From Mortierella alpina (taxonomy: Eukaryota; Mortierellomycota; Mortierellomycetes; Mortierellales; Mortierellaceae), in assembly GCA_029449245.1 (NCBI GenBank), contig JANATF010000011.1:620001-684000 (forward strand): a stretch of 64,000 bases of DNA. The letters are read 5' to 3'. Shown here piece by piece: positions 9,873-20,300 of the stretch (its first letter is position 1; the number at the start of each line of letters is the position of its first letter). The position numbers and the translations under genes were made by a program. The notes beneath the pieces are model-generated. The model did no database searches and was not told the origin of the DNA. It saw only the letters and a program-made list of their open reading frames with translations.

Positions 9873-12800
9873 ACTCAATTTACGCAGGTTACAATCCTTA
9901 TCCGAGCCCACCAGCAACTTCGGCCCTTTTCCAGACACACCAGCTGCCGATCGCTCAACAATTCCAGGCAACCTCTTCTGTTGGCCAAGAGCAACACTAT
10001 TTTTCACAGCCCATTTCTCAGGCTCCCTCCTCAGCGTACATTCCTACGAGTACATTGACCCCGGGTACGGAGGGAGGAAACCCAGCACAGCAACCCTATC
10101 ACTCGCTCAACAGTACAAATACCCTTCAAGCACACAACAACCCCCGTGCGCAACAGAAGCAAGCTCCTTCCCACTTGCCACCTCCTCCCAAAATGCCCCT
10201 GCCTCCGCCTCCCCCAGCTGGCTTCCCTCTCCCCTACCACCACGACCACCACTCGCTCTACTCTAGTTCACCACCAGCCTTCCCGACCCCTCCTACATCA
10301 CAACGTCTCCACTCGCTTGGCTACCAACCGCAGCCATCACTAGCATCTTCTCCACCATACCAATCACACTCCTCTCCTATCTCGCCGTCTAGCCCCGGCA
10401 TTCCTTCGCTCCACTCGTTGTACTCACACCAGGGCAGCTCCCAGAACATTGACAATGCTGCTTTCAGCCTTCACACCTCGCTCTCCAGCCTCTCGCTGGC
10501 ACCCTCTGTACATTCCAGCGGCCATTCCAACGGCCATCCTGAGCTGAATCGTGCGCCATCCAGCACCTCGGTAAGTGTGGTGCGCCGTGGCTCGTTTTTA
10601 TCTTCCTCCAACTCCTCCTCATGTACTCCCACCCTGGGTTGTGGTCTCCAAGCCCTGGCCATTCACCGTGTTTGTGTTCACGATCTGTGTGCCTTGTGTA
10701 TCTGTCTGTGTGTCGCTGTGTCACCAATGCTTGGTCTGCCTACATTTTGATCGCAAGGGCAAATTGGGAGCATGGACAGAGAGAGTCTAGCATCCCGCAT
10801 GCATGCACAGTGTAGTTAGAGAGAGAGAGAGAGAGAGAAGGAGAGAGAGAAGGCGCGAGATCCACGGGCGTGTGAGTAATCAACCAGGCACAATTTGGAT
10901 AAGGGCGAACTAACAAACAAACAAACAAACAAACAAAGGATTATTCCACCCCGCCCTCCCCACACGCCCTTGAATCAAGCACTTGCCGCAACACCTTTTG
11001 CATATCGCGCACGAATATCTCTCACGTTTTTTCTCCGCCCATCGGTCTGACTCTGGCTTTGCTCCTTATGCTTTCATAGGGCCAGTCGCTTCGACCCATG
11101 AGCATCGCCAGCAAGGCTTCGCTCCCGGCTACAAGGACCGTTATGGAGATGAGAACCGCCGAGGTCCTGGCCTCACTATCCTTCGAGGACATCCCACGCA
11201 GCTACATTGTCGCACCCCCCGCGGTCGCCTCTAATGCCACTGGCGCATACACTCCCTTCCGTATCATCGCTCCCTGCCAGGCACTCGGCCTCAGCGACCA
11301 CCAGGACTACCCCATCCACTTCCCCGACCACCCTGGTTACCCCATTAACAACCCCGAGCAGATCATGAAAGCCCATGGAACCGTTCTCCAGCACATGGCC
11401 AATCTGGCCTGGCTTGTCTCGGGTGCCACAGAGCCCACGTTCGGTCGAGGACTTGCCCGACACGCAGACAAGTTTCTGAAGACGGTCAAGCCAACAACCA
11501 AGGTGCCCTCGCCCAAAGACACGCTGGATACGGCAACTGGTGTGGAGGGATCGAGTCTGCACATTGAAAAGTTTATGGTAGAGCACCTGCAGATGGAGGC
11601 CATAGCCAAGTTGATGCAGGAGATCACAGGATCTGGCTTGTCGACAGACTGGCATGCAGGTTTGCAGAGGATGGTCTCGCCCGGTACTGGACGTGCTATG
11701 TGGGTCTGCTCTGATTGCTTTTCCGGATTGCAGTCAGCACGGTATCTGTGGAATGATGAACAGGCTAGTCTGGACGACTTGATCTCCTTCCCGGACAAGA
11801 GCGGCGTCAAGAGCGAGGCACAGCTGCTGAACTCGGAGGCGGTGGACGTCTACACACAAATGATCCGTGGCCAGAGCCGGATGAAGCATGTCGTAATCCA
11901 ACTCTCACCCGCGTACTTTGAACTCTCAGAACGCAAGACCGCCGCCATCTTCTCTGCCAACCAAAAGCTGATCCACAACCTGACCAAGACGTTGACCGAG
12001 GCCCATTTGACCATGGTCGAAATCAATGGCAACCAGCTGCGAGAGTCTTCGGAGCTGATGGACAAGGACAACATTTACCTGCATCTCCGCCGGCTCTTTG
12101 CCTGCTTCTCACTCGAGTTTGTTAAGCTGAGCGGTTTGCCGTTCTTGCTGCGCGAAAAGCTGCCTGGGTTCTTGAACCACGCAAAGTTCATCTCGTTCGA
12201 TGGCGTCCTCGTCGACAATGACAAGGCAGTGAGCAACATGAAGAAACTCATCACTGAGAATTCGGATATGGAGCACCTCGCCCTGACTCGAGCCCAGATT
12301 ACTGGCTCTGGCCTCAAGGTCATTTGCACCGCCCACAAACAACTCCGTCGCCTACACAAGCTGGATCTGTCGCGTAACAGGTTGGATGCTGAGGGTGTCA
12401 AGGAGCTGGCCGCGCACGTTCTGCCAACCTCGCTCGACATTCGCATCCTGGACCTGAGCGAAAACCCCAACATTGGCACCTCGGGCTGCCTCAGTCTTCT
12501 GAATGCGATATGGCCAAAGTCGTCGCACGCCACCAAGCAAAAGTACCTGATCACCCTTCAGCTGGCCAACACAGGATTCTGTGATGAGGCTGCAAAGCTG
12601 CTCAGCAAAAACATTGACAGCCCACAAGGAATTGGTTCTCTCTTCAACCTGAACTTGTCTGGCAACGTGATGACCAAGACTGGTCTGACCATGATCATGA
12701 GCTGTGTTAGCCGCCACGGCACGGCTTCGACCCTCCGCAAGATCTCGCTCAGTCAGCAGACCAACATCCAGGCCAGTCTTCCCGGTTACATGGACTATGA

Positions 12801-13437
12801 GGTCGTCCACTATCTCAGTTTGCACCCAACGTTGACACACCTGACACTGTCCAAACTCTCGCTCGGCATTGTGGCCCAGACTGTGAACATGAACAAGGCC
12901 CTGGTGTCTCTCCGTGTCGATGACACTCACTGCTCCTCTGTTCAGGACCCCAACTATGCGCTTTCGTGCTTCCAGAGTCTTTGTCAGAGTATCTCCAGTA
13001 ACACTGTCCTCCAGGACCTCAAGGTCCGCACGCCATGGTCCTTCTGGACCTTGGCCTTCCAGTCTGTAGCCAAGCCTGTGGATCGGGACGATCACTGGGA
13101 CGTTGCAGCAGGATGGATGGCGGTGCTGGAGAATGCTTTGCAACGGAATACGACGCTGCGGTGTTTCCAAATGCGGGGCGTGACCAATTTCGAGGACGAG
13201 CTGATTCTTGCGAACCAGTCGCCGTCGTTGATGCACTCGGGTGCGCTGTCGGTCGCGGGATCATTGGGTCGTCTTGGAGGTGGCGGTGGTAGCGTTGGAG
13301 GAGATATTGCGAGGACCGAGGGTGAGGTCAGGATGTTGATGCTGAGTCAGAATGTGAGGGCGCTCTTGGAGCGGAACCAGGTCTTGCATTATGGACGGAA
13401 GCATGGACTTGAGGTACAGCTTTCAGCAGAGTATTAG
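9326..13437 (+). CDS. PolyQ/proline-rich protein with C-terminal leucine-rich-repeat (RNI-like) domain
   Basis: Best model: exons 9326-9433, 9752-10570 and 11080-13437, all phase 0, giving about 1094 residues. The second intron is clear (GTAAGT at 10571, AG at 11078-11079). The acceptor of the first intron is uncertain because in-frame stops near 9680 force a site at or after 9751 with a poor pyrimidine tract. Exon 2 encodes a run of about 12 Gln (near 9836-9873), then Pro/Ser-rich low complexity. Exon 3 encodes a globular region followed by leucine-rich repeats such as LHKLDLSRNRLD and IRILDLSENPNI, which suggest a ribonuclease-inhibitor-like solenoid for protein binding. There is no signal peptide. 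It is probably an intracellular adaptor or regulator; I cannot name an orthologue. The second intron contains GA and CAAA microsatellites. Confidence 0.75.
10815..10937. repeat. GA-rich and (CAAA)n microsatellites inside an intron
   Basis: A (GA)n-rich tract at about 10818-10850 and a (CAAA)n tract at about 10912-10937 both lie in the second intron of the LRR gene. Confidence 0.75.
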
Positions 13438-14476
13438 ATTCATAACCTACACGACCACCACTACAACCATTACAACCACCACCACCACCACCAGTAAATA
13501 TCTACGCGCATAATTATTACACATACACCATGATACTAGATTGCTTATAAAGACATACGGCTGCCGAATGCTTCTAGAACAGAATTCAGTAAAGCAGTTT
13601 TATCATACAGGCATCGCCAACCTTCTTGATCGCGACCGGCCTTATGATCACAGCCCAAACCGTCGAGGATAGGCCGTCACAACCCTTTTTTTTTTTTTTT
13701 TTTTTTGCGGACCGTGCATGGTGTGCCTTGCCTTTCCCATTTCCAAATCTCACACACTTCCACACATTAGCGAAAAACGGCAACGGTAAGATGAGATGGA
13801 CCGACAATTCTCACTGAAGAGAGAGAGAAGAGAGAATGTGTGTGGGTGAGAAATACTGAAGAGGACGAGACTTCATGCTTCTTCCATTCTTTGTTCATTA
13901 GATGATTGACGATAACCAGCTGACAGCCTACGTCAACGGAGTGTGCTGCGTGGCCATGGTCCTTATTGTCGCATACCACTTCGTCGCTGTCAATGCCACA
14001 CCCTAAGGAAAGCACTAGCCAAAGAAAGGCCACGAACGCACCAGCAAGCAATGGGGACATGCTGCGACAGACTGCCAGCGCGGGATTGAAGTGTGGCATC
14101 GATGACTTGGATACACATACGCGTCTGTTGTAAGCGGCTCATTAAAGAAACAAACGGAGGTACGAAAGGAAGCAGAACAAAGTGCTAGTGTGTAGGAAGG
14201 CAGTGGATTGTGGGTGGACCCAACGGGGCAAAGGTGTGTTGGCAGAAGCGCAGAAGAATACACAGCGTGCAAGTGACAGCAACATTACAGCGTGGGAAGA
14301 AGCGGCCAAAAATACCCCCCTTGGCATTGTAAACCCCTTGCTCGTCTACCCCACACTCTTTTTGGTCACTGCGCTCTTTGTGCCCCTTCTTTTTTTTGTT
14401 CTCTTCTTTTCTTTGTCAAACTGTCATTCCGTCTCTCCATTCCTTCTTGCTTGCCAAGCACCTAAGCACATCCGCC
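13438..14476. other. Intergenic region, T23 tract
   Basis: Between the LRR gene and the F-box-like gene. It has a CCACCA-rich 3' flank (13446-13495) and a run of about 23 T at 13684-13706. No coding signal is supported. Confidence 0.5.
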
Positions 14477-16141
14477 ATGGCCTCCACACCGCCCCATCGC
14501 AACCTCAATCCACTCGACCTGCCCGAGATCATTGCCCGCATAGGCCAGTTCCTCCCGCTGTGGTCAGGCGAAGGATTCCAGCGTGAATTCGACCCAAGAC
14601 CCCTCCTGCGCTGCTCGCTCATCTCGCGCTCCTTCAGAGACGCACTCCTACCAACACTCTGGTACCTCTACGACGGCTACAGGATGCGCAACATCCCGCA
14701 ACACATCCTCATCAAGTACTCCCCATACTTCAGAATCATCACCAGCACAGGCCCTTTCAAAGGCCCTTTTCGCTGCCGCAATCTGATCGAGCTCTCGACC
14801 GTGTATGGTCAGGAGTGGTCCAGAGCGTTGCTGGTCTCCAACCCTGGTCTCAAGAGACTCGTCTGGGGCGGACCCTTCCACAGGAGAATCGAGACCCTGG
14901 AGCAGCAGCAGGAGTGGGAGCTCGAGCTGAAGGCCTTGTTGGGGCTCGAGAACCTGGACGAGTTTCGAACCACGGGGTTCAGTTTGGGCGAAGGCATCTT
15001 TGTCAAGGTCCTGAGGAACAATGCAGCTAGGCTCTCGAATCTGGCCCTGTCGACTGTTGCTGGGGTCACTTCGATCAAGGGGTTGGAACTGCCGCATCTG
15101 ACAGAGTTGCATGTCACCTTGGGCTGCGTTGAGAGCCCAGCCCTCGTAGACCTTCTTCGGTGCTGTCCAAGGTTACAGAGACTGTCCCTCATGGGGTCTA
15201 TGGCCAAAGGTTCTTCGTCTCCTCCTCCGGCGCACATGCATCAGCAGCACCATCTAGCGAACAGCAACAATACCAACACCATCAACCCCAACGATAGCGT
15301 CATCATCAATGAACGTTCGCTCAGGGACCATGAAATCACTCGGCTCGCCCAGAATATCGCCGAATGCTGCCCAGAGTTGTCATCCATCAAATTCACCACA
15401 AGCAGCCAGTCCTACCTCATCCCTATGCACAGGAACCATAGCAGCCAACTATTCCTCAGCGGAAGCGAGTGTGCAGCGCTCGTGAATGCTACTCCTAGAC
15501 TCGAGTCGTTCTCTGCAGAACTGATGACTCTTGATTATACCCTGACCGAGGCATTGGCCGCTCAGGCGTCATCCTTCAAGTCTCTACAGCTCACATTCCG
15601 CAGGACCGATTCTGAACTGTCACTAGAACCCACGATGAACGACGAAAGCAGGATCAGGGAGGTGCATTGTCTAAGGCGACTCAAGGCATCCCTCCATCGA
15701 CTCAAGGAATTGTCACTGACGTGGGACGAGCGCCACACCACAGCTGCTATATCGGCTCTTGGGCTTCTCCAAGAGCCCGCGACTGTTGGGATGACAACCG
15801 AGCTGCGCAAGGAATTGGTATCGTTCATGGAAGATCCTTGGGCAACGAGTGAAGGATTGGAATCTCTCGCAATCCGAGGCCTGTTCCCAACCACCACGTC
15901 CACTGGTTGTTCGCAGGGCGTTGAGGGCTGCTCGACTGCAACACCGTCAGAGCCGACTGTTTGCTGGAGGCCACTGAAATCGATGGAGCCCTATGGGGAT
16001 CGACCTGCGCCATCGGAGCAGCAAGACGGTGATGCCATGTTAAGGCTGCTGCTGTCAGGTCTCGACACTCAAACCCGACTTGGATGCCTAACTGTGAACC
16101 GAACAGTCTATGAGCGCGATCTTGGAGGGCAGGTCCGCTAG
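14477..16141 (+). CDS. F-box-like protein with degenerate leucine-rich repeats
   Basis: An intronless gene of 554 residues. The ATG at 14477 has a good context (CCGCCATGG) and directly precedes the conserved start; the open frame further upstream is a pyrimidine-rich leader. Residues ~13-75 read as an F-box-like helix bundle (LDLPEIIARIGQFLP, then RCSLISRSFRDALLPTLW). The rest has spaced Leu-rich strands such as LERLVWGG-like and LQRLSLMGS stretches, interrupted by a His/Gln/Asn-rich insert near residues 255-285. Proteins of this layout are abundant in Mortierella-type fungi and usually act as SCF ubiquitin-ligase substrate receptors. The role is inferred; the substrate is unknown. A second gene of the same type is at 37478. 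Confidence 0.75.
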   Translation: MASTPPHRNLNPLDLPEIIARIGQFLPLWSGEGFQREFDPRPLLRCSLISRSFRDALLPTLWYLYDGYRMRNIPQHILIKYSPYFRIITSTGPFKGPFRCRNLIELSTVYGQEWSRALLVSNPGLKRLVWGGPFHRRIETLEQQQEWELELKALLGLENLDEFRTTGFSLGEGIFVKVLRNNAARLSNLALSTVAGVTSIKGLELPHLTELHVTLGCVESPALVDLLRCCPRLQRLSLMGSMAKGSSSPPPAHMHQQHHLANSNNTNTINPNDSVIINERSLRDHEITRLAQNIAECCPELSSIKFTTSSQSYLIPMHRNHSSQLFLSGSECAALVNATPRLESFSAELMTLDYTLTEALAAQASSFKSLQLTFRRTDSELSLEPTMNDESRIREVHCLRRLKASLHRLKELSLTWDERHTTAAISALGLLQEPATVGMTTELRKELVSFMEDPWATSEGLESLAIRGLFPTTTSTGCSQGVEGCSTATPSEPTVCWRPLKSMEPYGDRPAPSEQQDGDAMLRLLLSGLDTQTRLGCLTVNRTVYERDLGGQVR

Positions 16142-17130
16142 TCAAACTGGTCATGCGACACATATTATTCATACCCATACACCTTAATATAATTTTGACC
16201 TCTCTGCAATCCAAGGACAATGAGTACCATACGGACGAAAAAGAATTCGTACCTGTTTTGATCAGGCACGGTAGTTCGGTATCACCACAGTTTGCCATGG
16301 TACTAATGTGTAGAGATCGCTTTGCAGTACCAATTTCATACGGCGAAAAATCATCTGTTTTGCAACCGAGATCCATAGCCATAGGGCTGAATGCGAGGGC
16401 GTTCGTTATACAAAGTGGGGTAGAGTTCTGTGAGGAGCACTGTAAAAAATAAGACTTGCCAGAAGGCGACTTTTTTTTTTGCCATTTTTGTTCCCTTCTT
16501 GAAGATGACGATATGGAAAAGGATGAGTGATAGGAGGACACTTAGAAAGGCTCCGCGAGTTTGTCTCTACCTCGCGTTATGATCTTAAGAGAAGGAGGAG
16601 TAAACCATTGTCGTAGGAAGCCATAAATCAGTGGAGCAAACCACTTAATAAAAAACGGTTTTGGGGGTGCGAAGACAGACCAACTCCTCGAAATTTGTGA
16701 AAAATAAAAGACTTTACTGAGGTGGAACAGCGAGGCTCTCGTGGCCTGTGCGAGCACATGTGTTTGCTGGACTTGAACTTTTTTTTGCGCATGTGAGGGA
16801 CTAGAGGCAACGTGCGGACTTTATTCTGGAGCCTTCACTTCTGGAGTTGGCTCCAGCTACCACATGTGATAGATATCAAGGTGTAGAACAGACCCGAAAA
16901 ACAAACAAACAAGCCGGATAGTACGGTGGCGATGTTCAATTGGGTGCAATGGAGGAGGCAGCAGCATAGCTACACAGAGCGAAAATGCAGAACAGAAGGG
17001 CGCACTTTAAGGTACGTTTTCAGCACATGGGGTTAGGACATGAACATATTCATATCCTCTCCTTACAGTTTGAAAGTGCACTTTCGTGTCCAATTCGCGC
17101 TCTGGATGTCATTAGCTGCACCTGTCCTTA
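16142..17130. other. Intergenic region before the Fanzor block
   Basis: No gene is supported. It is AT-richer than its neighbours and has only short frames without motifs. The right end borders the hAT-like terminus at 17135. Confidence 0.45.
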
Positions 17131-17134
17131 CTAG

Positions 17135-17212
17135 GGATGGGAGCGAATAAATGTTAGCAAAGGTCGCTCGCTCGCTGGTCGCTCAACGCTCGCTCGTCGC
17201 TCTCGCAGGTGA
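17135..17212 (+). mobile_element. hAT-like transposon terminus (candidate)
   Basis: Reading rightwards the segment begins TAGGGATGGGAGCGAATAAA and continues into a cluster of CGCTCG/GCTCGC units up to about 17210. Many hAT DNA transposons start with TAGGGNTGGG- or CAGGG-type termini followed by subterminal GCTCG motifs. It lies about 90 bp beyond the stop codon of the Fanzor-type gene and points into that gene, as an element end should. I could not find a matching inverted copy or an 8-bp target duplication on the other side, so this is a resemblance, not proof. Confidence 0.4.
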
Positions 17213-17241
17213 AAAGATGTACACTTACTGTAGAGGCATCC

Positions 17242-17257
17242 CCAGCCCGAAGGCCGG
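17242..17257 (-). ncRNA. UUCG-tetraloop hairpin downstream of the Fanzor gene, candidate guide-RNA scaffold
   Basis: On the minus strand the sequence CCGGCCTTCGGGCTGG folds into a six-pair stem (one G-U pair) closed by a UUCG tetraloop. It lies about 45 nt after the stop codon at 17302. TnpB and Fanzor guide RNAs are made from the region at or just beyond the 3' end of the nuclease gene and are structured, so the place and structure fit. A hairpin in a 3' UTR has other explanations, such as mRNA stability. Confidence 0.35.
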
Positions 17258-17301
17258 AAGACGCCCGTTATTCTACAAATTGTTGCGACGCTTCACGCCG
17301 C

Positions 17302-20300
17302 TTAATCGAAACCAAAGTCTCCTTCATCCTCCTCTTCAGCCTGGGCAAAGTCTCCTTCATCTTCCTCTTCAGCCTGGGCTGCGGGTTGGACCTGGGTGGG
17401 GCGTCGGAGGGACGCCGGCCTTGGTTGTTGGAGGAGCTGGGCCATGCCGATGCGAGCGATATTGTGCGCTCCCGCGCTATCTCTATGCATCGGCACATTG
17501 CAGGCCGTGCAGGTAACCCTGCGCATCTCCTTCGTGACGGCAGCATCGCAGCGAGGGCACACGCTGCTGGTCTTGTACTCATCCACTTTGGTGACCGGGA
17601 TGCCAAGAGCCGTCAGCTTTCAGGTACGATGTAAGATTGTGTCAGTCTCATATCAGTCAAGGTCGAGCCAATAGAAAAAAAGAGGAGCTGCCAATAGAAA
17701 AAAAAAAAAAGAAATCTCACCTTTTGGTACAAAAACTCGGCGACCTTCTCGTGGAAGGAGGCTCGTCCACGGACACCCTCAAACTGCCCATCGCCAAGAA
17801 CGACAACGACATCCAGCCCAGGACTCCGCTGTACATCACCTGTCCGGGTGCCGATCGTTCTGAGGACAACGTTCAGCACCTGCTCATAGTCTGCTCGCTT
17901 GGCACGGCGGTTGGCCCACTGCTTCCGTTTGAACCCCGCTGACTGGTAAAAGCTGAGCATGGCCAGCTGGTGCGTCTTGAGCCATAGCGCATACTCCACC
18001 ACATCATCGGGCTCAGGGGACTGCCGATCAGGAATACTAGACTCGTATTCGCTGATGCTGGGGAGTTCAATTGGAGCTCCATGTGTCTGTCGGATCGAGG
18101 CAGATAGACCACAACTCAGGTTGTCTGAGCTGACTGGTTTTGACTTGGAGAGTCGAAGGCTGTGAGCAAACCGATTGCTGGACTCGTACATCGATCGCTG
18201 GGTAACGATGGCGTTGACAACCTCACGGTCTCGTGAGGGGGCGTAGAGAGCCGCTGCGGCGCATGGAACGACAACTCCCAAGTCGATCCCGATGACAGCG
18301 ACATTGCCAGTACCGGTCGGATTACCAACACGCACAGGAAAGTGCTTCTGGCGATTTGCAGGATCGGCCAACCACTTGTGGAGGTATGGAATGTCGTCCA
18401 AGACCGACTTGCGCTTTGGAGCAACAGTCTGCTGAGAGGCCAACGCCTCGCCTGAGGTAGCTGGCTGCAGGGGACTGGTTTGGGCAGAACCAGCGACTTG
18501 GCTGTCGGCCTTTTTCGCTTTGCGTTTGGTATTGCTGGCAATCGCCTGCACGACTCGACCATTAGTCCTGATGGTGCCAGTCGTCACTTGGAACTTTTTG
18601 ATGAGGAGTCGCTTCTGTCCTTCGGTCACTAGGCAACAAAAAAGAGCGCAGAAAATTAATGTCAGCAACAGCCTTTGATCGCATATCCATAAAGAGATAG
18701 CTGTAGTGCTTCATGTCAAGCCTAGACTTACAGTTCTCAGGCGGCATCTCTTTCAACCGCATGTACTCGTGCAGCGGCATTGTACGACGCGCATGATTTG
18801 TGTGGTGCACAAACAGGTGGAAAGTCAAGTCATGCATGTCGTCCCTGTTGCCAAAGAACATCTTCATAAGTGGCGTCGTCTCACCGCCTTTAGCCCAGAG
18901 CACCTCGAGTAGGCCCAACTCGCTGAATGTCACGTAGCCCTCCTGAAAGCCAGCCTGGGGGTACAAGTTCCATCTCTCCCCTTTTGGCAGCATTAGGTTT
19001 CTGCGGAACCAAAGGCTTATCTTGTCCCTCTGCTCGCTGTGCTCCTCTCGTTCCTCCTTGCCCTGGCGCCTGAGAAAGTCGTTCACCTAAGAGGAACAAG
19101 TGTAAAGTATGTGAGTGAGTCTCTCTGTCTTGACATATGTATGCATCAAGTGCATTTGTGTGTTTGTGGCCAGAGCGGCGTTCGAGTTAGTTACCTTCAA
19201 GAGCAGCTCAAACTCTAGCCGAGTGTAGAACTGACCGAGCTGTGCAGCTATTTCACTGACCATTGTATAGAAAACAGTTTTCACAGTGCATGGTGGGTTC
19301 GGGAGAATGGCAGCCGTTCCAGTGTGCCCTATAGACCGGTAGACATCCATCACGGCATCAATCGCCACTCGATTGTAGTTGACAGCCATGACTGGATGTA
19401 CCACCGCAGCCTCGATGTCTTGCTGTTGGCCCTCAAGTTCGGCCTCGAGGCCTTGCTGAAGTTGATCGTCGGCACCGGGGTCTTGCTGAGGCTGATCTTC
19501 AGCATCGGGGTCTTGCTGGCTCTCATCCTCTGGATTTTGTTGCTGGCTCGCAGCCTCGGAAACTGCAGGAGTTTGGCCCTCTGCTGGATCAGCAACACTC
19601 ATCTCGACGTCCTCTGCTGGGTCAGCGACACTCATCTCGACGTCCTCTGGCTCCTCACGATCCTCGGTTTCCTCAGTGGGTTCCATCTCGACGTCCTCTT
19701 GCTGCGGCTGGTCCTCGGCCTCTGCAGATAGCATCTTCTCATCCTCGACAACGAGTTCGTCCCAAGACATTCTGAGATATCTCCCTATCCCTCCAACAAT
19801 ATTCTGGCACGTCGTCTGGTGGAGCAGAGCCATGAGGACCGGGGATTCATGGTCTTCGCCAAGGTCCCTGGCGATCGCGACCTCCCTGGAGATCAGCAGG
19901 TCGATGGTCAGATGGATCCACCGGCGACTGTTATTCATAAAGTCCACCACCTGCTCCATCGTCTGCTCGATTCGGACAGAAATGTTGTCGAGATCTGTCA
20001 CGGAGGCTCCTTCCAAGTTGTACTTTTGACTGTACATCTTGTGGGCAACTCGGACATTCTCGGCCAACAGGCCTCGGATGGAGCCGGTCTCAAGCGTCAC
20101 CAAGCCGTGAGCCTTTTGCAGGGCTTTTTTGGTTTTTGTGGCAACACTTGTCACCCTCTTGACCTTTGATTCTACATTATGAGGGAGTTCATTGTCAGTC
20201 ATCTAGTTGTTTTTTTTTCATCCAGACACGGCCGTTTTGTTCAAAGAAATAATATTAAAAAAAAAAGTCTTACCCGATCCAGGTGTAATCCCAAGCTTGA

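Noticed and set aside
12075-13264. Long minus-strand frames inside the LRR gene
   Set aside because: Antisense frames of a GC-rich coding exon; no start context, no motifs, and the sense strand encodes clear leucine-rich repeats.
17151-17634. Plus-strand open frames over the end of the Fanzor gene
   Set aside because: They are antisense to the zinc-finger exon and the hAT-like terminus; composition follows the opposite coding frame.
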